NCBI GenBank assembly: GCA_948099385.1
Contig: CANUEZ040000014.1
Span: 434,001 to 498,000 of the forward strand
From: Fasciola hepatica
Lineage: Eukaryota; Platyhelminthes; Trematoda; Plagiorchiida; Fasciolidae
Length of the DNA stretch: 64,000 bases
Reading direction: 5' to 3'
Below, piece after piece: positions 22,530-35,424 of the stretch. A program made the position numbers and the translations under genes. Within the stretch, counting starts at the first letter, position 1. Each line of letters begins with the position of its first letter. Under the pieces are notes generated by a model. The model worked only from the letters and a program-made list of their open reading frames with translations, searched no databases and was not told the origin of the DNA.

Positions 22530-23500
22530 TTGCTTCCTACACCGCTCCCCACATTTCTCCCACACTGCCCCGAGTATCCCAATCTAGCAGCCCTGCCATG
22601 GCTTTCAGGAATCTTTCGTCCAATTTCCGGAAGGTCTCGTGTGATCTATCCAATAGGTCCTCTCTCTGACCGAGGAACCTGGACCTGGAGATCCCATGGA
22701 TGCTTGTTTCTGGGGGAGCACTGATACGGATTTCATTCATTTCCGCAAAATTTGGGTACAACTAGGTCAATTACCCCTGGAGTCTCTCCCACCTTCCATC
22801 TAGTGTGCTTTTTGGACTTGGAGTATTCCGGCCTTGTCCTCAAAGTGGTCAGGCAACCCCTGGCAAAATGACCCCGCCGGCACCCAATTTACTTGCCAGT
22901 CTACCTCTGGTCCGTTTAAATCCCCCGGGGCCAAACTCATCCCTACGTTTCTGGATAACATTTCCAGGTATCCTAGCAGACCTACGTCTACCTCCGCATG
23001 AGGTGTCTTTCTGGCGTTCTTCTGCCGAGATTTTTTCGGATCTAGTGTAAGACATGCATCTTCCCCTTGCTAAGCACTTTGAGCATGCCCACGCTAAGTC
23101 CTCTTGGCTCTTTTAGAGCACCAAGGCCACTTCGGTATTTTGCTACTTTCCCTATGGAACCAGAATGAGCAAGTGTCGCAGCATCTACCTTCCCGTACGT
23201 CTAAGAAACATCTCCTCGCGATGGCACCGGAACTCCACTTTGCTGTTGGGCCTTGCAGCCTTTGTAGACCGCGTAAGGGGTTTCTTGGCGCTGGACCTGC
23301 GTGTAGTCATATGTTTGGAAAGGCGGTTCCATTGATGCGGGTGGTGTGGCGGGGCCCACCAACTAATTAGACAAGTTGCAGCAGATGCAGTAAGAGCGCA
23401 AGGTAAGATTCCAAGTAGAATTATATGAGGGCTCCTAACGAGAAGCTCAATAGTTGCAACGCTGCTAACTGGCCGGTGCGTAGGCTCGCCTTTCTCTAGA
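22530..23500 (-). pseudogene. second, degenerate CR1-like ORF1 with PHD-like finger
   Basis: Minus-strand translations in changing frames give CCDTCSFWFHRESSKI (about 23205-23160) followed by DLAWACSKCLARGRC (about 23100-23060), which is the second half of a PHD-like finger. Downstream frames (23055-22849 and 22761-22537) are charged and Arg-rich (EERQKDTSCGGRRRSARI, FRKLDERFLKAMAGLL). It is unrelated in detail to the ORF1 at 22080-20828 and no ORF2 is attached, so it is a fragment of another LINE family. Confidence 0.5.
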
Positions 23501-23550
23501 GTCACAGATCACTTATCCACTCGTGAGGCTAGCTGTCAAGATCCCCTTTT

Positions 23551-23762
23551 CAGTTCAGTTCAGTTCAGTTTGCACAGGACAGGTAATGGCCACGGCCAAT
23601 CGAGCGTCCAGAATTCCTTCGATGGTATGCACACCAGTTATACACCCACCACTGCCGGGTGTATTTGATCGAATCCCCGCTAAAAATGAGAGGGAAACGG
23701 AAAACCTCATCACACATCAACTGCGAGAGACATTATGCATCGTGAGCGTTCACTGAGACAGT
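23551..23762 (+). repeat. repeat S, copy 6
   Basis: Full-length copy, (CAGTT)4 to GAGACAGT, with only a few differences from copy 5. Here neither side shows an adjoining LINE ORF2 end, so the ~212 bp unit stands alone. It fixes the unit's two boundaries. Confidence 0.85.
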
Positions 23763-24470
23763 GTGCTCCTGGAACTGAACTGAGACCTTTAACGTTGACA
23801 GCTTCTTTGGTCTTGAGATGGTTTTTCAGATAGTAAAGGTGAAAGGATAACGTGAAGGCTCAGTTTTTATTGTTTCAGACGTTTCCGTGGCGATTGGGTA
23901 TGTTCCCTTCCACTGACGAACCGTTACATTGTTGTGATTCTGCCGCTAGACACAGTATTCTGTTGTTGCTCTCTCCATTTTTCGTCTCTTTGTGGTTCAA
24001 TTGCTATCTTTTTCCAGATTTAGCTTACGTTTTTATCCTTTCTGTCTTCCAAGCGGCCCAGCCTCTTGTTGAAGCACAGAAAAATCAAATCCAATATGGC
24101 AACAGGAGGCAGACGGTGGCGTGAGCCAAGGGAATCGCTAGACGCCTCCATGAGTGGAAGTGAAGGTGACACAAGCGGTTGTTTGGTAAGGGTTAACGGA
24201 AGAGGGGGCCTTTCACCTCTGCGCCCCAACTTGAGAGAACTCACAGGGCTGCAATCCCTTGGCGAGTTCCAGCCAGCCTCTCAACTTACTCAAGGACAGA
24301 GGCTGCGGAATTAAGAAGTCAGGGGCCGTGAAAGAATGTGAGATGGCACAAGTAGAAAGGCAGTAGGCAGCTGAAAACGGAGGAGGCAATGGAACTTGAG
24401 AAGGGGAAGTTGAGAACGAAAAAAGGCCGAAGACAAATCTCGACAGAGGAAGTACAGCATTGCCAGCTCT
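23763..24470. other. no supported gene; possible LINE 3' UTR
   Basis: Lies 3' (minus sense) of the LINE C-terminus at 24471. It holds T-rich and A/G-rich stretches and no domain-like frame. Confidence 0.35.
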
Positions 24471-26392
24471 ATTAGGGACGGGGGAAGCTAAAAATATTGA
24501 TTAATGGGGAGGCCACATCTCTGCCGGTTTCGGCAAATAAGCAGTCCCCGCAGCAGTCCTGGCGACGCTCAAACTCCACTGCTGTTTCAGTGGCTGCTAC
24601 TTGTATCAGGAGCCGGTTCCAGTCGCTAACAACTCTAACGGTGAGGGAATTTCCTCTCGGGCGGCTCAAAACTCCCTCCTCGGTCAACTTCAACGGATTC
24701 CCTCCGGTGGCCGTGGGAACGCAAAGGGTCAAAAGCAGAGAAGGCAAACGTTGGAGGTGAGCATACCCCCTTAGGGTCCTTGAGGCTTCTGATAGGTCGC
24801 CTCCACTCCTCCCGCGCTCCAGTGGAAACTAGCTGAATGCCTCGAGTCTGCGCCTGTAGGCGAGGGACTCCAAGCTAGCGAAATCCCCTATGAAATGTTG
24901 TTGAGCTTGTAGGTGAAGCTTCACCCCGTTTACTAAGAAGGGCCGCCAGGCCTAGACACAGTACCCCAGGTGAGGCCGAACAGAGGCCTTGTAATACGAC
25001 AGCAGAACCCAGGGTTTGCTAGAAGCATCGGTTCTTTTAAGATAGTGAGGTCCCTCGGAGGCTTTTCGAGTGGCTTCCCAGCACAGCGTTCCTGGTTAGA
25101 AACTGGACACTGTGGTCACCCTGGGGTTCTTTGCTTTTTCACCATCGCCATTCAAGTGTGCTGGTTGACCTCTCCGGGGTACGTATTCGGTCGAGGTTCC
25201 TTGGCGTAAACTAAGTGGGTACACTTAGTGGCATTACGTGGTAAGCTCCACACCATCGACAAGCGATGCATCGTATTCAGATCCCACTACGGATCCAACT
25301 AACACTGCGTCATCTGTGAACACAGCGCATGGGTTTTCCAAACCCATCACCGAGTCGCTTTTGAGCAGGGTAAAAACACGAGTTCAGTGATTGCGCTCCG
25401 AGGCACACCTATCTCAAATACCCCCGCTGGAAGAAGCTATCCTCCAAATTGACTTGAAAAGTCTCACCCATGATAGACCCATGGGTTCAAGCAGCGATTT
25501 TCAGGAAAAGAAACGGAAGCACCCAACTTTATCGGCAAAAAACGGTGACAGACTGAGTAAGAGCCTTCTGAAATTTAAAGCAGAAGGCTTCTACGCTGTT
25601 CGTCAGTCCGTAATTTCGGATAACTTTGCCCATGAAACAGATGAGGTTTTTACAAGCAGGCACGCGCTAGCACTTCGAGATCAACCTGTGAGCAGCCACA
25701 CGCTTATCATACATGTCTCGTGAAACCCGCTCCACCTCCTTCAGCAATACCGCAGTTAGACTGATGGGCGTGAAGTTGAGGCTTGCTTCTCTATACCTGG
25801 CTTTACGGATATGGGTGACCGTTGTAAAGAACAGATACTGAAATTTTTCTGAATGTTTCACGTGCTTAGTGAATTTGACCTTATTTAAAATTACCTTGAA
25901 GAGCTCGCTCATACACCACACTTTTTCACTTTTGTTTATCCATGTGAGACTTTTGAATTTGGCCTTGAACCTTTTCTGACTGTCGTGTTTGAGCCACGGG
26001 GCTTTGAACCTTTAGGTTTTAATGTGAAGTCTATTTGGCGGCAGACTTCGGGTTTGTTTATATTTGTACCCTTTATGAATGTCAAGTTAGTAAAGTAGAA
26101 ACTACGAATCAATCTTGTTCTGGTTTTGAGACTCGTTTGAATTGGCCACGCGTTGATCGATTTGCCAGAATTGACCTTCAACCGTTAGCATGAGCCAACG
26201 TTCCTGTGAGCAACGTTCTTCCAGTGGTGCTCTAAATGGCGTAGTCAGCGGCTTGGCCAAAACCTCCTTCAGAGGCTGGATGATTGCCGAAAGGATACCT
26301 TCGGACTTCGCCGTCCTAATCACCACCGAGCCACCCATATTTCACCATCTGACTTGCTGTGATGGCCTCTTCTGACATTTGTGTCTGCAGAG
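24471..26392 (-). pseudogene. LINE reverse transcriptase, degraded
   Basis: Minus order: 26338-26102 RT start (AIIQPLKEVLAKPLTTPFR), 25921-25667 fingers (TVTHIRKARYREASLNFTPI, SLTAVLLKEVERVSRDMY), about 25560-25280 palm with a changed catalytic box (VFTDDA), and 24747-24472 the C-terminus (SLTVRVVSDWNRLLIQVAAT). Several frameshifts and stops. The copy is cut at 26392, next to the target duplication of Pao element B1; its upstream part probably continues at 33051. Confidence 0.65.
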
Positions 26393-26397
26393 GGGGC

Positions 26398-26771
26398 TGT
26401 ACCGACCGGTCGTGGAAAATCCCCCCAAGCCGCTGCAGTTTCCATGTTTCCCTAACATCACTCTTTTATTTACACTATTGACTTATTTTATGCACTGCTT
26501 GTTTTTACGGACCAACGCTTGTTTGTTCGCGCCCAGCGCGTTGCTCTGCCATATCCTTGTTCTAGATCTGCGTGACGCACGTGCTCCATTCTCGCACGCC
26601 GCAATTCGGTTTCTCGTTTTTTGAGTCCCTGTGATTGCAAAGCTGAGGTTTATATCCGTTTCGTGTCATCGTTTATCTGATAATCTAGTACCGTAGAGTT
26701 TCACGGATAATCGCCTTGTGAATTCGGGATCCGTTGCGAATTTGGCTACACATTGCTCAAACGTGTTTTAC
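26398..26771 (+). repeat. 5' LTR of Pao B1
   Basis: Starts TGTACCGACCGGTCGTGG and ends TGTTTTAC(G). It contains TGCGTGACGCACGTGC at 26569-26584. The last base is uncertain because the end reads TTTACG rather than the TTTACA of the 3' copy. Confidence 0.88.
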
Positions 26772-26811
26772 GATACACAGGTAATAAAGTTGGAACGAGA
26801 AAATGCGCAAT

Positions 26812-29800
26812 ATGCCGAGAAAAGGATCAAAGCAATTGGAGTCTCGACAGGAAGTAATACAGCAAGTCACCGAAGAGGTTTTGGGTACTTTTGATTCTTT
26901 AGTTAATTCTAGCTCACCTAGTCCTGTCAGTGATAGTTCATGTATTGCTGAGGGTAATATGGATTGCACGAATGTCGATCTATTTAGGCTAAGGGCATTA
27001 GACCTGGAACAACAATTGTTATTAGCAAGACAACAGGCCCAGGAAGCAGAGGAGAAGTATAGACAGAAAGAGCGTGAGCAGAAGGCCAGCGACTACGACC
27101 TATCCAACAGATCAGGACAGATTAAAATAGGAAAACCTACTCCGGTCGTCGAATATAAAACATCAGTGCCACCAACGATCGATTTGCCGAGAGTATAACT
27201 GATAGTTTTCAAAGGAAGATCTGAACACTACTGCAGGTTCATCAGGCGGTTCGAAACTTTCGTTAAAATCAAGATAACCGACTCCGGACAAAGGCTTCTC
27301 TACCTGGCTCACTACTGTCGAGGCCGAGCAAGAGAAGCCATCGATGGGTGAACCATGCTCGACCCGGAACAATTCTACGCAAGAGCAAGGAATATCTTGA
27401 AGGACCTGTTCGGCCAGCCGTTCAAGGTAGCTCGTAGTTCAGTATAGGGCTTGATGGTAGAGGCCAAGAGAACCAAGGGTGACGTCTAGACAATGGCCGA
27501 CCTGGTGATCAAAACGCAGAGCTGTTCAATAGCCCTCGACCATTCAGGTACATGGCTGACCTGAATGCAATGCGTACGTTGGAGGGCATAGTCCGTCACC
27601 TCTCTCCCGAACTATAGGGTGGGTGGGCGGAAGAGGCTGAAAGTATATGCTGAGGCAACCGTGAGGCTAACTTTGGAGACTCGACCAAACACTCGGACAG
27701 GCAAACCAAGATAGCCAACAGTGGATTTGGCAAACTCATTCGGGGCGGTAACCGAGTAAACAAATCTAGTACTAGCCAGGCTCAAACCACATCTCGGGAA
27801 CAGCCGAAGTACCAGTACTGGGCCGAAGCAAACGCTCTTTCACACGAGGCTCTGGAGCATCCAAGTTGCAGGTCCTGTGACGCTAGCCACAGGCTGCTAG
27901 AATGCCCCAAGTGCATCATTGCTAAGACAGACTAACTTTGGGGAATGGCGAGGTCGATAGGAGCGTGTTTCATATGCCTCAGCACTTCATACCAGGCGGC
28001 GGCTTGCCGAACAAAGGCCGGATGCGGTCAAGAGGGTTGCTCGGGCAGACACCTTCAACTGTTACACTAGGCGAGAGAAGCAACACTAGAGACGACCACC
28101 AAGCCCAGTGTTATTTATTCAACATCACGGTCTACCAGTAAACCAGTACGTCTAGGAGTAGTTGTCGTTGGGGCGATGACCCCAACCGGGGTGGTCAAAG
28201 CGTTGGCGTTCGTTGACAGTGTACCGGACACTACCCTTGTGAAAGAAAGGTTTACCGACAAACACGGGCTCGCTAAAAGTACGACGCCGTTAGCAGTTAG
28301 CACGGTGGGCGGAACACAAGTAATGGCTGCCGGCCGGTTGGGGTTACAGCTCATCGCCCTAGACGATAACAAGCAAATCGAGTCAACGGAGGCATTGACA
28401 CTAGATGACCTCCCCATGCGAGCACCACGGTCGGTGAACGCAATTTTGACTAGATGGCCCCACCTGCAGGATGTAGCCGTTGTGGACAGGGAAGACGACT
28501 AAGTGGACCTCCTCATCGGCTGCGACATACCAAAGGCCCATTGGGTACTTGACCAGAGAGTGGGCAACCACCAGGAACCTTATACCGTACGCACAGCTGC
28601 GGGATGAATATCATATGGTCCAGTAGAAAGACACGGTTCCGCGAATTACTTTTCAGCGGAAATAAATTGCATAGATTATCAGTTGCAGCGGCTATATGAA
28701 AGGGAGCTTCAGGACATCGGAGACGAGAGACTATCGTTGTCGCGAGGGGACCACTTCGCTCTCCAAACTGTGCGGCAAGGGACTAGAGGCCTTAAAACAG
28801 CTCGAGGTTCACCTCCCCTGGCTCAAACCAGTTTACCTTTGGGTTGATAACATAAACTGTGCTGTGAAAAAAATACTTTGACTGGAAGAAGGCTTCGTCC
28901 GAGACCAGGATCTATGGGAACGATAAGCAGAATTAATGAAGCGAAACGGAGCTGTACTCTACGTTGGAAGGGTACTTGCTACCACCGACGGCCGGAAGGG
29001 TATCTGGTATCTACCTCACCACCCGGTCATCAACCCCAGGAGACCCTAAAAACTGCGGGTGGTGTTCGACTGTGCAGCCAAGTTCCAGGGCATGACGTTA
29101 AACGATCGCCTACTACAAGAGCCTGACTGAACCACGCCACTGATCGAAGTTTTTGCCTTTTCATTGTGGGTAGGCTGGCCTTGTCGGGTTACATCAGGGA
29201 AATGTTTCACCAGGTGAAAATACCGGTAGAAGAAGGACATGCGTTGCTTTTCCTGTGGTGGGAAGAGAGCGACCTGGACAACGCAGTGGTAAATTAAAGG
29301 ATGAACGTTCACCCCTTGGGAGCCATATCATCACCGTTTCGTGCGAACTACGCCCTTTGAGAATCAGCGAACGAACATGGAGATTCGTTCTGCCGGTTGG
29401 TGGTAGATAGCGTCAGCAGAAACTTCTACGTCGACGACTGTCTTTTGTCGTTCGGCGATGCAGACGCGGCCCTAGCTCAGTTCAGGGGCTAACAAGATTG
29501 CTAGAAGAGGGCGGTTTCCTTCTGACGAAGTGGACGTGGAACGCTTCAGAAGTCCTTGAAGTCATTCCGTACCACGAGAGGGCCGAGAGGGTTAGGGATT
29601 TTGACTGCTGTCCACTCCCTACCGAACGCACTCTAGGAATTCAGTGGAACGCGGGAACGGACGACTTTGTTTCCTAGCAAACTTTTTTCGAGCTGCCAGT
29701 AACCCGTCTTGGCATGCTTACCACAGTCTCTGGTTTTTTCGATCCACTCGGTTTTGTCTCTCCCTGGCTGGTACTGGGAAAGATCCTGCTGCAGCGGCTC

Positions 29801-32003
29801 TGCCTTAAGAAAGTCGATTTGGACCAGCCAGTGGACCGAGAAGACCGGCTGGGCTGGGAAAATTTCTGAGCACCTTAAATAAACTAAGGGACATAAGGAT
29901 TCCACGATGTTTGCCCCCTGGTCATGCATCCCTGACAGGAGAACTGCACGCCTTCTCTATCGTATCCGGAGTCGGTTACGGAGCCGTGGTATACAGACGA
30001 TGGTGCACGGGGGATGGATAATATACTATGAGGATCCTGTTTGCCAAAGCCCGCGTTGCCCCACCGAGGGTGGTTTTGATCCCACGCCTTGGGCTCAGCG
30101 CAGCCGTGTTAGCGGTCAGAGCGGTACAAGCGGTAAAGAAATGCTCCGAATTCTACATTTGGTCGCCTTGTTTCTGGACAGACCCGACCATAGTACTGTA
30201 CCACATCAACAACTACAAGGGCCGTTTTTGCACTTTCATGGCTAGCCGGCTCACGATCATCCCCGACGAATCGGCCATGAACCAGTGGAAGTATGTCAGG
30301 TCTGGCGGCAACGCAGCAGATCTGTGCTACCGGGGTGCGACCAACTTCCGGCAACTGGACACGTGAACGGGAGGGCCGAAGTTCCTGCAAATGCCTGAAC
30401 AGGACTTGCCTGTGTATTGACTAGTACCCCATCCAGATTTGGAACTGGAGGTCAAAGGCGTAGTGATGACGGCCACGGCCGTCGAAACATCATTCATTTT
30501 GTCACGACCGGTCGGATTTTCGTCCTCAGTGAAGACACTTCTCTCATCAGTTTGGCTGACCAGTTTCAAGGGGCATTTGCTAGTCATGGAGGGGGTCCAC
30601 CCATACTACCGGGTACGAGTGGGTCCGATAATTCCCGATAAACTACAAGCCGTAGAACACGATACATTCAAGATGGTACAACGGGAGGTTTTAGCCCGGA
30701 AGTCGAGAGAGCGGAAGAAGGGAGACCAAGTGACAAAGGAATATCATCTCCGGGAGGCTACTTGAAGCATTTAAACCCCAGAATCATTAACAGACTACTA
30801 TTAGTATACCACAGGCCGATCAACTCTCACCTGAGCTAGGACACGAAGTACCCCTCATTGCTGCTGGCTCGACAACCTATGATAGAGCAAACGATCTAAC
30901 ATGTCCAAACCGTGGATGGACATGCGGGCGCCTTTGGCCTCTGAGAGGAAGATTGACTGTAGAACGCGTAATTCGACGTTGTGCACACTGTAAGAGACGC
31001 AATGCCGCAGCTGGAAAACAACACATGGCTCCGCTGCCAGAATGCAGAGTGACCTCAGGCTGGTGGCCGTTCAGCGACACTGGGTTGGGCTATTTTGAGC
31101 TCTGGTGAATCAAGTGCCGGAAGAGATTGGAAAAACGATATGGACGTATCATGATGTGCATGAAGTCACGCGCGGTGCACTTAGAAGTTGCGCATTCAAT
31201 GGCGACGGACCCTTTCCCCCAGGCCTTGCAGCTCTTTATCAACCGGAGAGGCAGATATATACTCCGACAACTGGTCGAACTTCGAGGGCGCTGACGGGGA
31301 ACTGCAGCGTTGAAACAAAAACATGAACAGGGACGAACTACAGAGTCGGACCGTGGACTATTGTATACGATGGCACTTCAATCCGTCGCAGGCCAGTCAT
31401 CGCGGCGGCTTATGAGAACGCCTGATCCGGTCCACCAGGCTAGTATTGCTGTCGATCATTGAGCAACAGCCGCCCGACGACGAGACGCTGAGCACCGTCA
31501 TGACTGAGGTCGACAGAATTCTGAACAACCACCCACTGGATCCAGTAGCCCACGGCGACCCCACATATCTGGCGCTCACCCCGAACGACTTATTGATGCT
31601 AAGACCGAACAAGGGTTTCCAAGAGCTGATAAACCTTCATGGGAGCCACCTCCACGGGTGGAAGCGGGCAAACTATCTTGCCGAGGTTTTTGGGAGGCAA
31701 TGAATTCGGGAGTGCCTACCGGCTCTGCAAGCTCGACAGAAGTAGCTGATCAAAACAAGAGCATTCGAGGTTTGGGATGAAGTGATGATCGCAGACGAAC
31801 ACGCGCATTTCAGCACCTGGTCTGTGGGCATGGTTATGAAAACCATCGAAAGATCCGACGAAACTCTAAGGACTGTGAGGGTAAAGACCACCCACAGAAC
31901 GCTAATCTGCAACGTACGCAGTATCAGCCTTCTCCAGAGCGAAGACGGAGAAGCCGATAACAAGGAAACGCAGTGGACGGTCCCTCATGCGTCTTCGAGG
32001 TAG
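26812..32003 (+). pseudogene. Pao B1 gag-pol remnant
   Basis: Start codon at 26812 (MPRKGSKQLESRQEV), the same start as Pao element A. Gag is open only to 27196, then stops fall in gag (for example within DG-TM near 27347, V-T near 27487, EL-G near 27614). Later blocks are still readable: the protease is changed to VDSVPDTT near 28215 where A has VDSGSDTT, and there are further stops near 28499, 28881, 28925, 29047, 29128, 29296 and 29358. RNase H and integrase remains run to 32003 (SIIEQQPPDDETLSTVMTE near 31455). The TGA at 29128-29130 replaces the tryptophan of A residue 770 and is shared with B2. Confidence 0.88.
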
Positions 32004-32670
32004 GTAAAGGTACCTCCACGTGTGGGGGCATTCACGATATACTCAAGTATTGAACTAACATACACCGTGACACATACGCACTTACACGGTACACGTTTAT
32101 ACCTCATGACCTCCGTCAAATACGTAGCAGTGCTCGCCGTTTTTTGTTGACTTCACGGAGGGCCCTTGGCATATGCAGAAGTAGCTGTGATTATATCATA
32201 TACCCAGACACACACCAAGCACGCTTACATGATACTCGTTTATACTTCATGGCCTCCGTCAAAACACGCCCCAGGGCTAACTGTTCCTCGTTTATCACTG
32301 ACTTTATGGAAGATCTCCCCCGTAAGTGATGGTCGCTACTATTCGCCCATGCACCAGATTGCTCACCCATGACACCCGCACCCACCCACAAGCAGACACA
32401 CAGACACACGCGGCTGAGGGGCAACGGCTCACCCGAGGACAGCACCTATGTTTCGCCTTCACGCCCTCCGTCGATCAGCCGTTTTCATGGAAGACGTAGA
32501 GTGACCCCGCCTCGGCGCAGCCACCGGATCGAGTGCGAACGTGAGTAGAAAATTGACGACAAGGTACCAGGTACGTGCACTGAGAGCATGGTCTAGGTAG
32601 GTAGGAAGAATCAGTACTCTTATTCCAGAACATCGATTTTGCTAAGATTCGGGAGGATTTTGCTGGGCGG
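32004..32670 (+). other. Pao B1 3' non-coding region with polypurine tract
   Basis: Between integrase remains and 3' LTR, with CA-rich stretches (32330-32410). The last bases before the LTR read GGGAGGATTTTGCTGGGCGG (32651-32670), the counterpart of the purine-rich block next to the 3' LTRs of A and B2; this is the expected plus-strand primer site. Confidence 0.65.
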
Positions 32671-33045
32671 CGCAACGAACGGTCGTGGAAAATCCCCCCA
32701 AGCCACTGCAGTTTCCATGTTTCCCTAACATCACTCTTTTATTTACACTATTGACTTATTTTATGCACTGCTTGTTTTTACGGACCAACGCTTGTTTGTT
32801 CGCGCCCAGCGCGTTGCTCTGCCATATCCTTGTTCTAGATCTGCGTGACGCACGTGCTCCATTCTCGCACGCCGCAATTCGGTTTCTCGTTTTTTGAGTC
32901 CCTGTGATTGCAAAGCTGAGGTTTATATCCGTTTCGTGTCATCGTTTATCTGATAATCTAGTACCGTAGAGTTTCACGGATAATCGCCTTGTGAATTCGG
33001 GATCCGTTGCGAATTTGGCTACATATTGCTCAAACGTGTTTTACA
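32671..33045 (+). repeat. 3' LTR of Pao B1
   Basis: Starts CGCAACGAACGG, not TGTA like its partner, and ends TTTTACA just before the target duplication. The remainder is nearly identical to the 5' LTR. Confidence 0.9.
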
Positions 33046-33050
33046 GGGGC

Positions 33051-33449
33051 GAAGATTTTCTGAAGGCCCGAGGTCCACTTGTCTTGTTTATACCTCTGGT
33101 GTGTTCGGGGACTTGGGTACTCTGCCTCCTCCAGATTGTTGGCGGCTGAATCCGACATGTGCCCGGAACTTGCCACTGCCTTCTCATCTGAATGTCACCG
33201 GTGAGCCGGGAGGTAATACAACGGACTATGGAGCGACGGGAGATTACCGGGTTCAAAGTGGTATCTTGAGAGTATCTTGCATCTGATGCAGCCACTGAGC
33301 TGAAAGACAGATCACTGGACCGTGGAACAGGTTATACCACTAAGCTTAAGTGGCACAAGAGCTTCTGTCTTGGAAAATCCATCGACCGAAAAACAAGAAG
33401 ACTCTCGGACCACGCGGGCCTAGTGCGGCCTTGCCGCTGGTAGAGCGAA
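33051..33449 (-). pseudogene. probable LINE remnant flanking Pao B1
   Basis: This would be the upstream continuation of the LINE cut at 26392. The minus frame at 33295-33041 has no strong motif. The part 33185-33310 resembles 63670-63795 (GAATG(T/C)CACCGGTGA, GCATCTG(A/G)TG), so the sequence is repeated. Confidence 0.35.
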
Positions 33450-34990
33450 AGGTTAAAACTAATCGCATATCAGGTGCGACACACATTACGCTTCCTGCGC
33501 GTTCACCAAGTCATCATGTGGCAGATGGAAACGTTCAATAATTAAACATATCACGTCCGTCTGTATAGAGACATGCTTCTAACTCATTGCAAAGAATGAT
33601 CCCGTTGCACTCAAGATCTATCACCCCTTTGTTGCCACGATAATCCCCAGTCCTACCACCTCTTCTGGCAGTCTATTCCTGTAGTTAGCCACCTTATTGC
33701 CAAAGAAGTGAGATCTAGCTGTCAGACTAGCTCGAACTACCACCAGGTTCCCCCAATGACCCCCTGTTCTGAAGTCTGCTGCCATATGAAAATGACCCTC
33801 CGGTCTAGGCTCAGAAGGGCGTTTTATTATTTTGAATGCGTTTAAGAGGTCCCCTTGTAGTCTTCTCCTTTCGATAGAGAAAAGCTTGAGGTCCTAGAGT
33901 ACCTGCTCATACATACTGCTCCTCTGACCCTGAACCATGCACTATGTGAAACGTTTTTCTTCTTTAAACAGATGACATCCTATTCGTAGATGGTCAACCA
34001 TGCCTGAACACACTTCACTAACACAGGTCTAACTATGGACATGTACTCTGACATGGAAGGCATTGGTTGTCGGCACGACAGCGCTAATCTCAACCTGGTG
34101 AGCTCCCCACGTGTTTTTTGTGCAGTTGCTGTGCACTGATCCGGCCACTTAGGATCAGAAGCAGCTAAATTCCTAAGGTCACTCACCCTATTCACTGCCC
34201 CCATTTTAAGTGGGTCTCGGTGGTGTACGACGGTCAGACCTGTCCGTGGCCTCGAAAATGATTGGTTTTCCGTAGCACTGAGAGAAAGGTTCCACTTTTG
34301 TGCCCAGCTAGGTACGGCAAGTGCGCTTCTACTCTGCTTTTCTCTCATCTGCGCCCCCACAATTTTCACGTCCTCTGCAAGAAAGAAGTTTTGTTGCCGC
34401 GGGGCTGAGGCTAAACAATTCATAAACTGGAGAAACAGTAATGGGCCCAGTACGGAACCCCGCGGTGTTTCACTTGTGGCTTTCCCTAGTTTAGAGTTCT
34501 TATCAATCACTTTAAAGTAGGACTTTCTACCGGCAAGGAGGTCCGTCCACCCTTCGATTTGATCGGTGAAAACCCGTGATTCATCGAGTCAAGCGATTCC
34601 TTAGGTCGAGAAAACATACCTCAACCTGTTTACCTCCATCCAATCTTCAAGTGACTTCGTGAAGAAAGCCCAATGGGTTGATTAAGCACGATTTGTATTT
34701 TAGAACTTCCTTGAGCTGGAGGAGGTGTAGGATTCTTCAGTAGGCTCTCGCAGACGTGAACCCGGATGATATTTTCTAGGCCTTTCCACAGGATGCTGGT
34801 TAGGCTTACCGGCCTGCGTTCACCCACAGCGTATTGAGCCCACTCTTATATAATGTCAACACCGTCGCGTTTTACAGCCCTGAGGCAGCTTATCCCTGTC
34901 CACAGGTAACCAGCATGATCCCAAAGAGATCAAAATGCAACAGTTTGGAGAATGTTCCGGCTTGGTGTTACGATTAACTTTTTGATAGAA
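33450..34990 (-). pseudogene. CR1-like LINE, RT through 3' UTR
   Basis: Minus order: RT fingers at 34827-34630 (RRPVSLTSILWKGLENIIR), then 34510-33980 with SETPRGSVLGPLLFLQF, NFFLAEDVKIVG (catalytic FADD changed to LAED), WPDQCTATAQKTRGELTRLR and SEYMSIVRPVLVKCVQAW, then the C-terminus in 33960-33620 (SMYEQVL, SHFFGNKVANYRNRLPEE) and 3' UTR to about 33450. The last 500 bp match 7640-8160 closely. Confidence 0.75.
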
Positions 34991-35424
34991 GTCGGACCGT
35001 AATAATTTTGTTGCCCGACGGCCAGTAGACTGATCTATAAGGGCTAAAAGGACAAAGGCAGTGAGGCAGTTTTGAAGGGTATTTAAATGGTGATGGATTC
35101 ATTGGCGTAAACTTAGCCAGAGAGAAAAATAACTGGGTTGGTGGGTGGTATAAGAGAAGCGACCCCCCTTAGATTGCCGCTGAACTGGAGCCCGAGACGA
35201 GACTTAAATGAAGGTGAGCACCCACCGTTAGAAGAAAAGAGCAGTTTGTTGCGGGAGCTTGTGTCAGTGTGCATCTTTGCTGTATAATTAAGTCAACTCC
35301 GTGGCAAACAAACATCGATGACTTTGGACAACAATAAAAGTGCTTGGACTCCAGGAGAACACAGAAAACGCAAATTTGCGGATGGTAAATAACAGAAGCA
35401 CGATTAAGACATTCCACTTTCCGG
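34991..35424. other. no recognisable feature
   Basis: Sits between the CR1-like LINE and the 3' end of LINE R. No domain-like frame. Confidence 0.4.

Larger units (their letters stand above)
26398..33045 (+). mobile_element. BEL/Pao element B1, full length, coding dead
   Basis: 6,648 bp with LTRs at 26398-26771 and 32671-33045 and an exact 5 bp target duplication GGGGC (26393-26397 and 33046-33050). The interior follows the order of Pao element A but carries more than ten in-frame stops. Outside the first nine bases the two LTRs differ at only about two internal positions, plus the last bases at the 3' boundary. The insertion lies within LINE remains. Confidence 0.92.
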
